This document shows positions 1-9,475 of a DNA stretch of 64,000 nucleotides, in pieces. Numbering within the stretch: the first letter of the stretch is position 1; each line of letters begins with the position of its first letter. A program made the position numbers and the translations under genes. The stretch is from Eunapius fragilis (taxonomy: Eukaryota; Porifera; Demospongiae; Spongillida; Spongillidae): contig OY811993.1 of assembly GCA_963681505.1 (NCBI GenBank), positions 4,016,489 through 4,080,488 of the forward strand, read 5' to 3'. The notes below the pieces were generated by a model. It was given only the letters and a program-made list of their open reading frames with translations, did no database searches and had not been told where the DNA came from.

Positions 1-34
1 CCCGCGCCCCCCCCCCTCCCACACACACAAACAT

Positions 35-110
<76 letters not shown>

Positions 111-118
111 CGAGAATC
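1..118. repeat. Poly-C tract followed by (AC)n microsatellite
   Basis: The window opens with a short C-rich run, then an almost perfect AC dinucleotide array of about 75 bp. The same type of array recurs at 26731-26880 and 62850-62951, where it lies just 3' of receptor genes. There is no coding content here. Confidence 0.95.
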
Positions 119-690
119 ACGTGCGTTAGTTAAGGCCGCATTATGGGTAGACTGACTTAACGCTTCCATAATTAATTAGTATACACCGCGTCGCTATGGC
201 GTTAGCGCGTAAACTAACGTTTTTATTAATTAGCGTTATGAATTAACGCAGGCCTGACCGATATCGGAACCTACGCGAGGAGGTTCTCCTGCAATATCAT
301 GAATGTCATTTTTAAAAACGCGACCCGCGTATAACTCGCGTACCAAGAAACGGCTCTTTATTGCTATCGAACCAGAAGGCAAAATGACGGTCATTTTAAT
401 GTTTTGTTCCAGTCTTCAAACTGTTTGCTTTAAGAGAACAAAAAAGCTCGTGCTTTTCCTCGTTCCAGGCCAATTTTTCTCCGTCGTCGTCGTCTAATTC
501 TTCTCGCCCAAGTACAACTCGGTATAGGAATGATTTTAAAGAGCGCAAGTTATACCAATCGCTTTAGAATCTCCTGGAAGACATCTTCAGGTATCAGATA
601 TATGAATAAAGCATAAAACTGATTACGTAATCATTACGTAATATGGAGTGCTATATTTAACCGTTCCCATGGCGACAAAAAATTTAGGAA
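119..690. other. Gene-free stretch
   Basis: AT-rich sequence with TTAATTA-type motifs. The open frames are short and unlike any family I recognise. I see no repeat or gene here. Confidence 0.5.
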
Positions 691-966
691 ACAAGTAATA
701 AGAACATTCTCTATACGAGAAGGTTGGTGGTATATAGGAATCAAAGGTGATGGTGGTGTAAAAAGCAAGGGAACAAGGTTTCTTATTGAAAAGGAAAAAT
801 GAAATAGACCTATATTAGCAAGCACATTAACATGTTGCTAATATAGGTCTATTTCATTTTTCCTTTTGAATCACAAAACCTTGTTCCCTTGCTTTTTACA
901 CCACCATCACCTTTGATTCCTATATACCACCAACCTTCGCGTATAGAGAATGTTTTTATTACTTGT
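691..966. mobile_element. Foldback (long inverted repeat) element
   Basis: The left arm 691-821 and right arm 835-966 are near-perfect reverse complements separated by a 13-base loop (822-834). The outer ends read ACAAGTAAT and ATTACTTGT. A diverged single arm of the same sequence occurs at 26948-27062, so this is a dispersed foldback or MITE-like family and not a chance palindrome. It has no coding capacity. I could not identify a target duplication. Confidence 0.85.
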
Positions 967-1034
967 ACCTATCACAACTATAGCTATAACAATTAAACGA
1001 AAAGTCCCAGTCTTTATCTATTGTCCCTCATACG

Positions 1035-1712
1035 ATGTCATCAAAGTGGTCCAAAGGTCCTGGAGCATCATTTCGTAAAGCCAAACGGTTAAAGATTCTA
1101 GCTGCAGACGGCGAAATATGTGACAAAATAACATCTTTTTTCACCGCTGTTGCTCCAATTGCTACACCGCCAATAGCTTCTGTTGCTGATCAGACAGAAT
1201 GTACCGATTGTGAAACTAAATACCCAGTCAAATATCCAGTCGCGATCGAGCCACTAGAACCTCCAGTTCCAACAAGTAAACTTCTTCTACCTGTTACGGC
1301 TGTTAGTGTTGAACTGCATCCAGACGAGTGCCACCCACAAGAACATCCAGGCAGCAAAATCGAATCAATGTCGAGTCATCGTCGGACCAGGAATACTTCA
1401 AACGAAGTGTTTACCATCCATTTTCGGATCATGTTTTGTCAGAGTTGCGCTCTCGCTTCAGCGTTCACAATAGGATTAAGTTCATTTCTTCCTATTCATT
1501 TAAAGATCTACAACCAGCATGCCATGTATACAAAATTCCTGCATGCATGGAATCAGAACAGGCAGTGCAAGGATAGTTCGAAATTTGGAAGAAAAGATGG
1601 GTTGACATGGTGGATTGTCCTGATACAGCTATTGATGCTTTAGCTGTCTGTGACAACGATTTCTTGCCAAAAATCGCACGTCTATTGCAAATCATAGCAA
1701 CGTTGCCATGCA
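1035..1712 (+). pseudogene. hAT-type transposase relic (N-terminal and pre-dimerisation pieces)
   Basis: The frame opening at 1035 starts MSSKWSKGPGASFRKAKR and contains DKITSFF, like the N-terminal tails of hAT/ZMYM-type transposases. After a frame change near 1330 it reads DQEYFKRSVYHPFSDHVL followed by ELRSRFSVHN, the 'pre-catalytic loop' block common in hAT proteins related to the 52-kDa repressor family. At about 1640-1711 a third frame gives ALAVCDNDFLPKIARLL then IIATLPC, the conserved hAT segment just before the TASAERSFS dimerisation motif, where the copy stops. Two frame changes, an internal deletion of most of the RNase-H-like core and loss of the C-terminus make it inactive. Known: hAT transposases cut and paste DNA with an RNase-H fold. 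Inferred: a single old insertion. Confidence 0.6.
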
Positions 1713-1749
1713 GTGACTAGGAAATAGAGTATGGCACTGCAGGCGCCAA

Positions 1750-1960
1750 GTATGGCGCCGCAGGCGCCCCCTTTTCGAAGATGACGTCGACCCGAGAGGG
1801 ACGGACCAATTAAACTTTCAATGAAGAGTGTCGGGAGGGATCGAGGGACGGGTACAATTTGAGGGCGGATTCGGAGAGGGGGTGAAAAGTTGAAGGGCGT
1901 AGCGGGCCTTCGGTACCCTAAGCCCTAACCTTTATCCCTCTCGCTAGCATTCCTTCGGAC
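1750..1960. repeat. GC-rich dispersed repeat (copy 1)
   Basis: A GC-rich island in AT-rich surroundings. Bases 1827-1913 are repeated in inverted orientation at about 26030-26140 with only a few differences. The shared core includes GGGTGAAAAGTTGAAGGGCG. It has no clear ORF; it could be a SINE-like or satellite-derived unit. Confidence 0.6.
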
Positions 1961-2605
1961 TGCTGGTTACAGCGCGAGCGCTGAGCGAAACTTTTCAGTT
2001 TTGAATCGACTTAAGACTTACCTCCGAACGACAATGGAAGAAGTACGCATTAATGGCCTAGCTCATATGCATATATACAAGATTCTCAACCAGTTGACGT
2101 TGAAGCGGTCGTGAACCACTTCGCTGCCTCAGGCCGTGCGAGGCGCTTAAACTTCATTGTCTGATTGTTGCACTGAATGGACGTAGTGTGTCACTAAAGC
2201 ATGCATGCGCATATATCATAGTTGTGCTGTCATTTTTTACAGATAAAATCTTAAATTCTTGCTTGCAAAATCATAGTCGCATGCTGTGGACTCAGGGTTG
2301 CCGAAAGTCAGTCCGGGGTCCGGCCTGTGACTGACAGCACCGGCCTGTCAGGTCGGCCGGAAAATAAAATTAAACACGTTTGATAGCTGATTAACCACCT
2401 AATTTTAATTAGATCGCTACGCACGGCTATACATGAATGCTGCTTCAGATTTGTGCTCCACTTCAGCTACTCTCCCTTTGTCAGCTGTGCTTCCCTCCAA
2501 CCCCGATCTTTGGATATATAAATTTCATGTAGCTGCAGAAGCAGATGGCCTCCGTAGAGCCAATAAGGGGGAGTTTGATGCATGGCTGCTTATAGAGGTT
2601 GTGCA

Positions 2606-2968
2606 ATGGCGGAGCGAAGTGACGTTATTTGTGTTATCCGCCATTTTGAGTGTCAAAAGCAGTAGTATAGGCAAGGCTTGTGCAGTTGGATGCAGTAATC
2701 GTTTCATTAAAGGTTGGGCGTTCATTTTTATCGTTTCCCTCAAGATGAAGGACGTAAATCCCAGTGGATAGCAGCATGCAATGGGGCGCAAAGATTGGCA
2801 AATGAGTACTCGTGGATATGTAGCTTACACTTCGTTTCGGGGGAAAAGAGCAACAACCCCCTATCCCCTGATTATGCTCCCTCCTTATTCGAGCACATGA
2901 AGAGCCCTTTGAAGAGGAAGCGTGTGCATGATATGATCATGCAGATTCCATGCACAGTGCGCACATAA
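2606..2968 (+). pseudogene. THAP zinc-finger ORF, frameshifted
   Basis: The ORF starts near ATGGCGGAGC at 2606. One frame gives [11 protein letters not shown] (the C-x4-C half of a THAP finger). The next frame gives [17 protein letters not shown], then [16 protein letters not shown] (the Trp, C-x2-H and FxxGxK features of THAP) and a basic tail KSPLKRKR. A one-base frame change near 2712 separates the halves. Known: THAP domains are C2CH DNA-binding modules used by P, Kolobok and ISL2EU-type transposases. The copy ends at 2968 without a catalytic domain. Confidence 0.75.
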
Positions 2969-3376
2969 GTTCCTTCATTCCTTGCTGCTATCCAAGATTT
3001 GCAAGGAGTGCTTAAAAGCCGCTGAGATTGTCTTCCAATAGCAATACTGGTGGCAGAGGTACCTGATATTGCATAAACAGTGATATCTTCCACCCAACCG
3101 TTAATGAATAAATTATACGCTTCCAAACTTTTGTAGGCCTTAAGGCTTTCTCCATGCAGTGTAAATGCTGGGTGTTTGAACTAGATAGCTGTAACTATCA
3201 GGATACTCAACCTGAGGCCAATTATTCCAATCTACACTAACAATGCCTCTCTCATACGCAACATACGGGTCTTCAAGCACACCAACCAGCTCCAATTTTA
3301 CCTTGTAACGCTGTTTGGCAGTGTCATCAAGCGAATAGTAATACTCAAAGTACTTGGCTGCACTTTCTAGCTGCAT
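2940..3376 (-). pseudogene. YqaJ/SWIM-associated transposon ORF, 5' exon
   Basis: The frame starts MQLESAAKYFEYYYSL and includes KQRYKVKLELVGVLEDPY and WNNWPQVEYPDSYSYLVQTP. After a one-base shift near 3150 it continues LKAYKSLEAYNLFINGWV, then [11 protein letters not shown]. The last block resembles the SWIM-type metal-binding entry found ahead of YqaJ-like nuclease domains in many invertebrate transposon proteins. The ORF at 39297-39535 is a second member of the family. The nuclease domain itself is absent here. Confidence 0.55.
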
Positions 3377-3692
3377 TTAATCACACGAAATGGCTCAAAC
3401 GGTTAGTCAGGAACCTCCAATCACTCCATTATGGATAGACACGTGTGTGCCTTTGACTCTCAAAATGGCGCTTAGCAACGGTTGCTATTTATTGATGACG
3501 CTATTGCACAACCTCTATTCCAGAGGCCCGACCCATGGATGCTAATTCCCCTATTGACCCTCTAGCGTAGTGGAAAATGCCTGATGGACAATTTCCCACA
3601 ATCGCAAAGCTTGCCCGGAAGTATTTAGCAATCCCTGCATCCTCTGCTCCCTCAGAACGAGTATTTTCGCGAGCAAAGCTCGCGATATAATC

Positions 3693-4600
3693 TCGATATA
3701 AATATCGCGATATATTACATTATTCATGATAAATTATTCATTGTTGGGGTGAATAGTTATGGCTACTGCACGAAGGATAACGTATCCCAAAACCTACACT
3801 ACTTGCTACTAAGGACGACTTCATGAGGGTTGATCGCAAAGTCTTTAAAAGTACCGTTTGGGAGTACTTTGGATGGCACAAAAAAGTAATTGGTTCTTTC
3901 TGGGTAGTTTGCAGCATGTGCTATGGATGAGTTTCCATGCAGGCACGGGAATAACACGTCAAACATGAGTACCACATAACGTCGGTGCATGGAATAAAGG
4001 AAAGCCAGCAAACGTGAGTGTACTCGTACCTACTAGCTATTGTAAAATGCTTTTTTACATGTGTATGCGCAACGCAGCTGCAAGAAGGAAGGAGTGAGAA
4101 GCAGCTGCAGAACTAATACTGCCAGTACCAGCAGTGCAAGCACAAGCACTGATATAAAGCCAAAGGTGTCGGATGTATTGATAAATGTGCATCCCATGTG
4201 CAGCCCGTCACTGTTATGAAAGGGACTTTTCCAGAGCTAATGAGTTGCTGGTTAAGGCTCTAACTGGTAATTTGTCCCGTCTGTCCTACTGGACACAAGT
4301 GGACAGCCCAGAGCTTCGCGATTTCTTGGCTTTTTTTTCAGAAGAAAAGGTAGCGCATCTTACCTGAAAGGCTGGACAAATGTATTTTTCTCAGGCAAAA
4401 TTCGAAACTGTTTTAACTTTAGCCGTAATTCCGCAAATTAATTTCATGACATACCTAAATGTATGCTATTCTCTGCTCTTATCTAAATTAAGGTTTCCAA
4501 ATCCGCATATCTATGTTAACATCCGTACACGTTTATTTCGTGATAAGAGTAAAATTTAATCGCGATATATCGCCTTTCGCGATATTTCGCGGCAACACTG
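3693..4600. mobile_element. CGCGATATAT-bordered nonautonomous element (tentative)
   Basis: Both ends carry inverted CGCGATAT-rich sequence (about 3680-3715 and 4558-4592). The right side closes with CGGCAACACTG, a hAT-like terminus. Inside, 4185-4367 is a 60-codon frame of unknown family. I cannot place the left end or a target duplication exactly; it may be part of the same hAT as its neighbour. Confidence 0.35.
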
Positions 4601-4675
4601 CCCCCCCCCCACCCCCTCCCCCGCCACGCCGCCCCCCCTTCCCCCCATAGCCTTATTCCTAGATCCGCCACTGAA
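4594..4675. mobile_element. Poly-C block with hAT-like end
   Basis: A C-rich run followed by TAGATCCGCCACTG, matching the right-hand terminus of the poly-G/poly-C MITE family seen complete at 9119-9403 and 25528-25781. Only one end is recognisable. Confidence 0.45.
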
Positions 4676-4960
4676 AACGGCTAAAAGTAATTCGTACAGT
4701 TGAAATTTTACCTCAGAATACCCATTTCTTTGACGAAGTGATGCCGCGTACCGCAGTGACCAGTGTAGCTTGGCAATGTACTAATTCAAAACGGAAATGT
4801 TCAACAGTTATATCTCGACAGTTTTCATGCGTACGTGTGAAGCGCGTGAGCCTCACGTGCGGCGCCATTTTGTAGGGTAAATATACATTGTATTGAATGA
4901 AATAGCAAGGATGCTTTCGAGTAGAGCGAATGTGGAACGCACCTCGATTAAGGAACACTA
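4676..4960. repeat. THAP-bearing repeat, truncated copy (a)
   Basis: Starts with sequence equivalent to 24300 onward, 52260 onward and 56250 onward (ACCTCAGAATACCCATTTCT, then GCGTGAGCCTCACGTGCGGC). It stops before the THAP segment present in the other three copies. Confidence 0.7.
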
Positions 4961-5399
4961 TATCTCATTAAAAAATTTAATCAACATTATGGGTTTACTG
5001 TTCTAAGGATCATGCGCAGATCAATGAATCGATTGACCCACTAGTTTACAGGTGTTTTATCTAGTTGTTTCTACTATAGATATACATTCAACGCTGATGT
5101 CGAGCACAATATAATTAAACGTACAGCCTTCCATCTCAGGCTCTAGTGCCTTTGCAGATTCGAACACCTCTTCATTCGTCATCCCCACACCCCTTAAGTT
5201 CATGAATTCCTAGCGACCTCAGGAGAATAGCCTTTACGTTTATCGGCCATAATTAGACTACAATGCAGTTGATAAACAATAGATTTCATTTTTTAAGCAG
5301 GTAGCACCCGCCCCCCTCCCCAAGGCAAACCCCATGCAGCTGTGTGTTTATATAACAACCCTTTGATGTGGTTGTTCCTTATTCGGTACACTGCGTAAA
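4961..5399. other. Gene-free stretch
   Basis: AT-rich, with no convincing ORF or repeat structure that I can see apart from short homopolymer runs. Confidence 0.45.
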
Positions 5400-5545
5400 A
5401 AAACGGGTTTACGCAAGCGGTAAACACGATGTAAACATGAGTTAAAGCTCAGGTTTACACATATTTACTTATGTTTACAACGAAGTAAACCTGATGTTTA
5501 CGCTCTAGTGTAAAGGTGGTAGGGCTCGGTTTACGCGTGTTTACA
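5400..5545. promoter_or_regulatory. Cluster of GTAAAC/GTTTAC motifs (forkhead-like)
   Basis: The hexamer GTTTAC or its complement GTAAAC occurs nine times between 5406 and 5543, on both strands, several times as GTAAACA or TGTTTAC. Known: forkhead-family proteins bind RYAAAYA, with GTAAACA as the core. No gene lies within 2 kb, so a regulatory role is only a possibility; a decayed repeat with a hexamer unit is the alternative. Confidence 0.4.
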
Positions 5546-5559
5546 CATCGCAAATATGA

Positions 5560-6983
5560 TGTCAAATGTTACATTTGGTATAGCTTTACACTTCCTCGTA
5601 AAAGTCAGATCTATATTTAGCACTATTGAGTGTGACAGCTTTTATTTTTTAGATCTATAGCTAGCTAGCTACTGTTAATTTTAATTCATCACTTCAAATT
5701 GGCTAGCGTTGATGAATTGCAAAAATAAATAGCAGCATACAACACACAAGGAAATTAAAAGTACACTATTGCAACATGGCGGAGGCATGCGTGCTGAGGA
5801 AGGGTTCGCTCCGCGCCACTGTTTGCGCCGCTCTGCATGTGCGCCTTTGCTCAATTGTTAGAAGGAACCCCCGTATCTTCATCTTCTCTAGCTGATTCCT
5901 CTGTGGACAGATTATGTATTCTACATGAGGTACTTATAGGGTACCTTCTACGATGCGCCAGTTACTGAGCATCTTTGGACCGATACATCAAATGGTACTA
6001 TACACCATGATCTATAGAAACATCATTTTGTATTACTTAGATCATAACTTTTGGGTTTGGACCACTAAAAATGTCGGAATTCCTATCTGACACTGAATTT
6101 TAAGGGTCAAAACATTAAGGTATCTTCAGGTTAAGGTTTTGGCTTATAACTCAACAAATAGTTCGACTTAAGACTGAGCTCCTTTTTGTTGCACAGATAG
6201 CTCATTATAGTAGCTTTGTATATGGGAAGTTTGAATACTTAACTCTAATTCGCTGTGAAGTTGGGATTGTTTTTATAAGGTTTTTGATATGAGTGCTGCT
6301 TAGCATCAGTACGGCCGAATTATTTCTACTTAGAGATGTCATACTATTCAGAGGTCCCTAAAGTAACTATATAATTTTAAATAATTTATTGGACATTTGC
6401 TAACCATACTAAACATTGCTATAAAGGTAAAATTTAAGGAATTGTATTAAATGTTAGGATTCTTCAGTTTCTTTATTATGTGACGTCACTGAGGGTGTGA
6501 GTACTACAGATAGCCATGTACAGCGGTTTATCCGCGTCAAACGCCACGGGTTCTTTTCAGAAATCAGAACCAATGCAGCTTGGCATCCCAAATGGACAAT
6601 TTTTGAACAAGAGCCACGATCCTAATCCGAAAGGCCTTAGCGGAAGATCTCAGAGAGGAGGAAAGGCATGGTGCTTGCAGAACTCGTTAAATGAATCAGA
6701 ATTTCAGCTGACTCTAATGACATAGATTGCAGCAATATAATAATATATCATAGTTATATGCATGCATATATGGGACAGTGTTTCATAGTCTGTTATTTAA
6801 AGAAATCTAAACGAATAAACAACAAACACAATGATAACAACATAATTACCAAGTACAATAACCATAGAAATAGATACAGTCTATGAAGAGACTCTGCCCT
6901 CATGCACTGCTAGGGTCAGATCACAATAGATTGGGTGGTGGTAGGAAGACCTGCTTCCTCGTAGGCACATGATATGACATATA
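5560..6983. other. Gene-free stretch
   Basis: AT-rich sequence. The only longer frame (6516-6725) has no recognisable domain. No inverted or tandem repeat stands out. Confidence 0.4.
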
Positions 6984-7235
6984 TGGGACAGTGTCCAGCT
7001 AAATCACCCTTATGGTACTTTTTCAAAATTTCCAGAACAAGCAAAAGAAAAGTAACGCTCCCATTGAAATGTATGGCTAATTATAAATTCAGTTCCTAAT
7101 AACTTTGTGATGGATAGTCCGATTTAGGATGCGTAAGAACCAGTTGACAGAAGCTCATTGGTGTTCAAGGAAAATCAAAAAAATTGAAAACTTGAAAAAC
7201 TAGCCAGAAGGGTGATTCTGCTGGACACTGTCCCA
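6984..7235. mobile_element. TA-flanked MITE, copy 1
   Basis: 252 bp with terminal inverted repeats TGGGACAGTGTCCAGC and GCTGGACACTGTCCCA, both flanked by TA. A closely similar copy lies at 13796-14041; short internally deleted copies lie at 31496-31567 and 45792-45869. TA duplications suggest mobilisation by a Tc1/mariner-type transposase (inference). Confidence 0.85.
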
Positions 7236-7959
7236 TATACATATATATAATAATTATATATATAATCAACAGTGTTGATGTCAACCGAACAGCCATAGCT
7301 AGTACTATGACAATTCCACAGGAGCATCATTTCCGGAATTTAACTTCTCTGCAAGGTGCATGTAAATTTCACCAACGTACTATACGATGGGCAGATAAAT
7401 CGGCGTATAAAGCAAGTTACCAAAAATATTGAATGATGGATGAATGTGAAGAATAATGCTCATGGACTATTTGATTGGTGATTTAGTGTTGTGGCCAAAT
7501 ATTCTTCAATGGTAAATGATATTGTGCTCAAGTGTATGCATGCTAGTCAGTTTTTTGAAAATATACATGTGATGAATTTTAGTTAAAAACCATCTAAAAG
7601 TCTTAACAAAGTCAGAACCCTTTGTATGCAATGATTGGAATTAATATCATAAGGAATGGCATGGTTATGCTTTTTTGTTCCTCAACCGTCACAGTTTTTA
7701 TTGCGATTAAGCATTGACCGCTGTACTACACTTTAGCGCCATATATCTCCGGTGCTAAAACTGATGCAGTGCACGCATGAAATACTGAAAAACACAGTTT
7801 TTTTTGCTCTTTCTAACGACAATAATATTATAATCTTTTGAGCATTTTTAAAAAAATTCCGCATTGCCTATCATTGTGCTAACAGTTATCCACCATGGTA
7901 AACATCATTGTGCATGTTATGCTACTTACAGTATATGCACATGTATTATTTTTCACAGT

Positions 7960-9308
7960 GCTGTCCGCAACAGATCGCTCAAGATGCTTCAAGTTTTCCA
8001 GTTGACCAGAAAATAAAAGTTAGTGTATCAGGTGACGGAGCAAAGATTTCTCGGACGTCAAGTTTTGTTTTGCTGTCGTACGCGATTCTGATGTCTGCTG
8101 GTCGCTATCTCAGCCTATCTGTCTCTTAATGTGTTGATACATTTTTTTAAAGAAACATTTTCAAAAGGGCCTGAAGATTATGACACCGTCTCCGCAGCTT
8201 TCGCCGCTACGTTTCAAGAGATTGATGGTCTTCAGCTGAACTTTTTTTTCTCAAAAAATTAAACCCTGAGTCATATTACAGCACAACATTGGCCAGAACA
8301 CTTCTTACCCGTAGGTATAAAAGTGGCTTAAATTGTACGTGTCAGTATGCTTATGGATTGTACACTTCTACACAGACGTGGCTTTGCATGAAATGGCAGG
8401 ACTGCTGCTGTACACAAAGGGACGGTACACCGTCCATTGACAACAATTCCACTAGACCACATGATGTTTGATGAGCTGCACCTTTTTTTTGAGAGTGTTT
8501 GATATCCTGTTAATAAACATAATTACAAGTCCGAGCCACACACTCAGCAACTTGTGGAATGCATCAGAAGATGTGGGGTGTCATTTTATAGATGGGAATC
8601 AGAATCCAGTGATGGAAAGGTAGAGTGGACATCATTGACCGGGGAAGCCAAAAAGAAGGTTTTAAAATAAGTCAGTAACATACATGATGTGTGCATGCCT
8701 GCCTTTTTCCCATACACTAGCTACTCCCTTCCAAGATGAAGTATATCCCCCTACCAAATGCTTTTCTCCATGATGTAGTTCAGGTACAGTATACTCCTCA
8801 TACTTCGACATAGACATATATGACATGTTTTTTTTAGGATTTTGAAGATTTGTATGTATATATATATATATACAATCTGCTGTCTAGTGAAGCCCCCCCC
8901 CCCACCCCACACACACACACACATACACGAAATGCTGCAGATGAAGTACTTATGAAGGTACTCACTAATGCACATAGCACACTCATGATTAGTTCTGTAT
9001 TCTTTCAGGGTAAGCGATGGATTGAAAACTTTCTGCGGATCAAGGGTGACAGTCACCAATGGAAATTTATAACACCTTACATGCATTCCATGGTGTACCA
9101 CGTACCTTATGTTATACGCAGAGGCGAATCCAGGGGGGGGGGGGGGGGGGTTTGGGGGTTGTAACCCCCCCTTTCATATATGGTAACGCCCCCTCTTCTG
9201 CTAAACAGCCCCTCCCCCTTCCCCGCTTTTTGTATCGGGCCTGAAGCGCCGGACAGCAACCTCCCCCCCCCCTCCGCTTTTTTTCGTGTCGGGTCTAAAG
9301 CGGACAGC

Positions 9309-9347
<39 letters not shown>

Positions 9348-9437
9348 CATTTCGTATCGCGGGTCTCAACCCCCCCTTTTGGAAAACCCTGTATCCGCCC
9401 CTGATACGGCAGTATAGAAACATAAAACAGTTCTCTT
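7960..9437 (+). pseudogene. Unassigned transposon-type gene, first coding part
   Basis: The region contains a series of blocks I know only as an uncharacterised, repeatedly occurring invertebrate protein: IKVSVSGDGAKISRTSSFV (about 8020-8070), ETFSKGPEDYDTVSAAF (about 8150), DELHLFLRVFDILLINI (about 8470-8520), VEWTSLTGEAKKKVLK (about 8620-8668), GKRWIENFLRI and TPYMHSMVYHVPYVI (about 9010-9115). With bases 9119-9403 plus one ATACG removed, the frame continues IRQYRNIKQFSCQG to a donor-like GTAAATG at about 9436. The next exon appears to start in the duplicated unit at about 9488 (GVEKNNDDSK). Frame changes are present between blocks, so it is probably decayed. Function unknown; the multicopy context argues for a mobile-element protein. 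Confidence 0.5.
9119..9403. mobile_element. Poly-G/poly-C MITE with 5-bp target duplication ATACG
   Basis: Ends CAGAGGCGAATCCAGGG and CCCTGTATCCGCCCCTG, inverted to each other, with long G and C runs inside. Flanked by ATACG at 9114-9118 and 9404-9408. The insertion splits the reading frame of the neighbouring gene, and removing it restores Y-V-I-R-Q-Y. CAG...CTG ends suggest a hAT-related nonautonomous element; a 5-bp duplication would fit the hAT5-type lineage (inference). Confidence 0.8.
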
Positions 9438-9475
9438 GTCAAGGTAAATGAGTTATGTTTTCACTCTCACTGACG

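Larger units (their letters stand above)
2594..3516. mobile_element. ISL2EU-like DNA transposon remnant with AT target duplication
   Basis: The termini AGAGGTTGTGCAAT (2594) and ATTGCACAACCTCT (ending 3516) are inverted repeats, and homology continues inward for roughly 60 bp at each end. Flanking bases are AT on both sides (2592-2593 and 3517-3518), and excision of element plus one AT restores the hAT reading frame. It carries a THAP-type ORF on the plus strand and a YqaJ/SWIM-associated ORF on the minus strand, converging near 2955. From memory, the ISL2EU (IS4EU) superfamily uses 2-bp AT duplications and encodes a transposase plus a YqaJ-type nuclease; the assignment is inference. The middle is deleted. 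Confidence 0.65.
2290..3700 (+). pseudogene. hAT transposase 3' end, split by a nested transposon
   Basis: The left part ends in a frame reading GEFDAWLL at about 2570-2593. The frame resumes at 3517 as IPEARPMDANSPIDPLA, stop, WKMPDGQFPTIAKLARKY, then ASSAPSERVFSRA, the hAT C-terminal dimerisation block. Removing bases 2594-3516 and one AT rejoins the codons for L-I-P. The independent relative at 17047-17360 (minus) reads EYDAWLRL...LEWCKM..TQFPTIAKLARMYL, which confirms the join. The 5' side begins near 2294 with CAGGGTTGCCG, a hAT-like terminus that also resembles the end near 17722. There is one in-frame stop, and upstream domains are missing. Confidence 0.75.

Noticed and set aside
634-825. 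63-codon minus-strand frame
   Set aside because: It lies across the foldback hairpin arm and has no family resemblance.
2433-2771. 112-codon frame as a single protein
   Set aside because: It is a chance fusion of the hAT tail, the transposon terminus and the first half of the THAP finger across an insertion junction.
5400-5545. CRISPR-like array of short repeats
   Set aside because: The hexamers are irregularly spaced, in both orientations, with no constant repeat-spacer pattern, and the genome is clearly eukaryotic.
9107-9442. Gly-rich and Pro-rich frames
   Set aside because: Products of the poly-G/poly-C core of the MITE at 9119-9403; similar frames at 25504-25749, 44066-44393 and 55614-55908 have the same origin.
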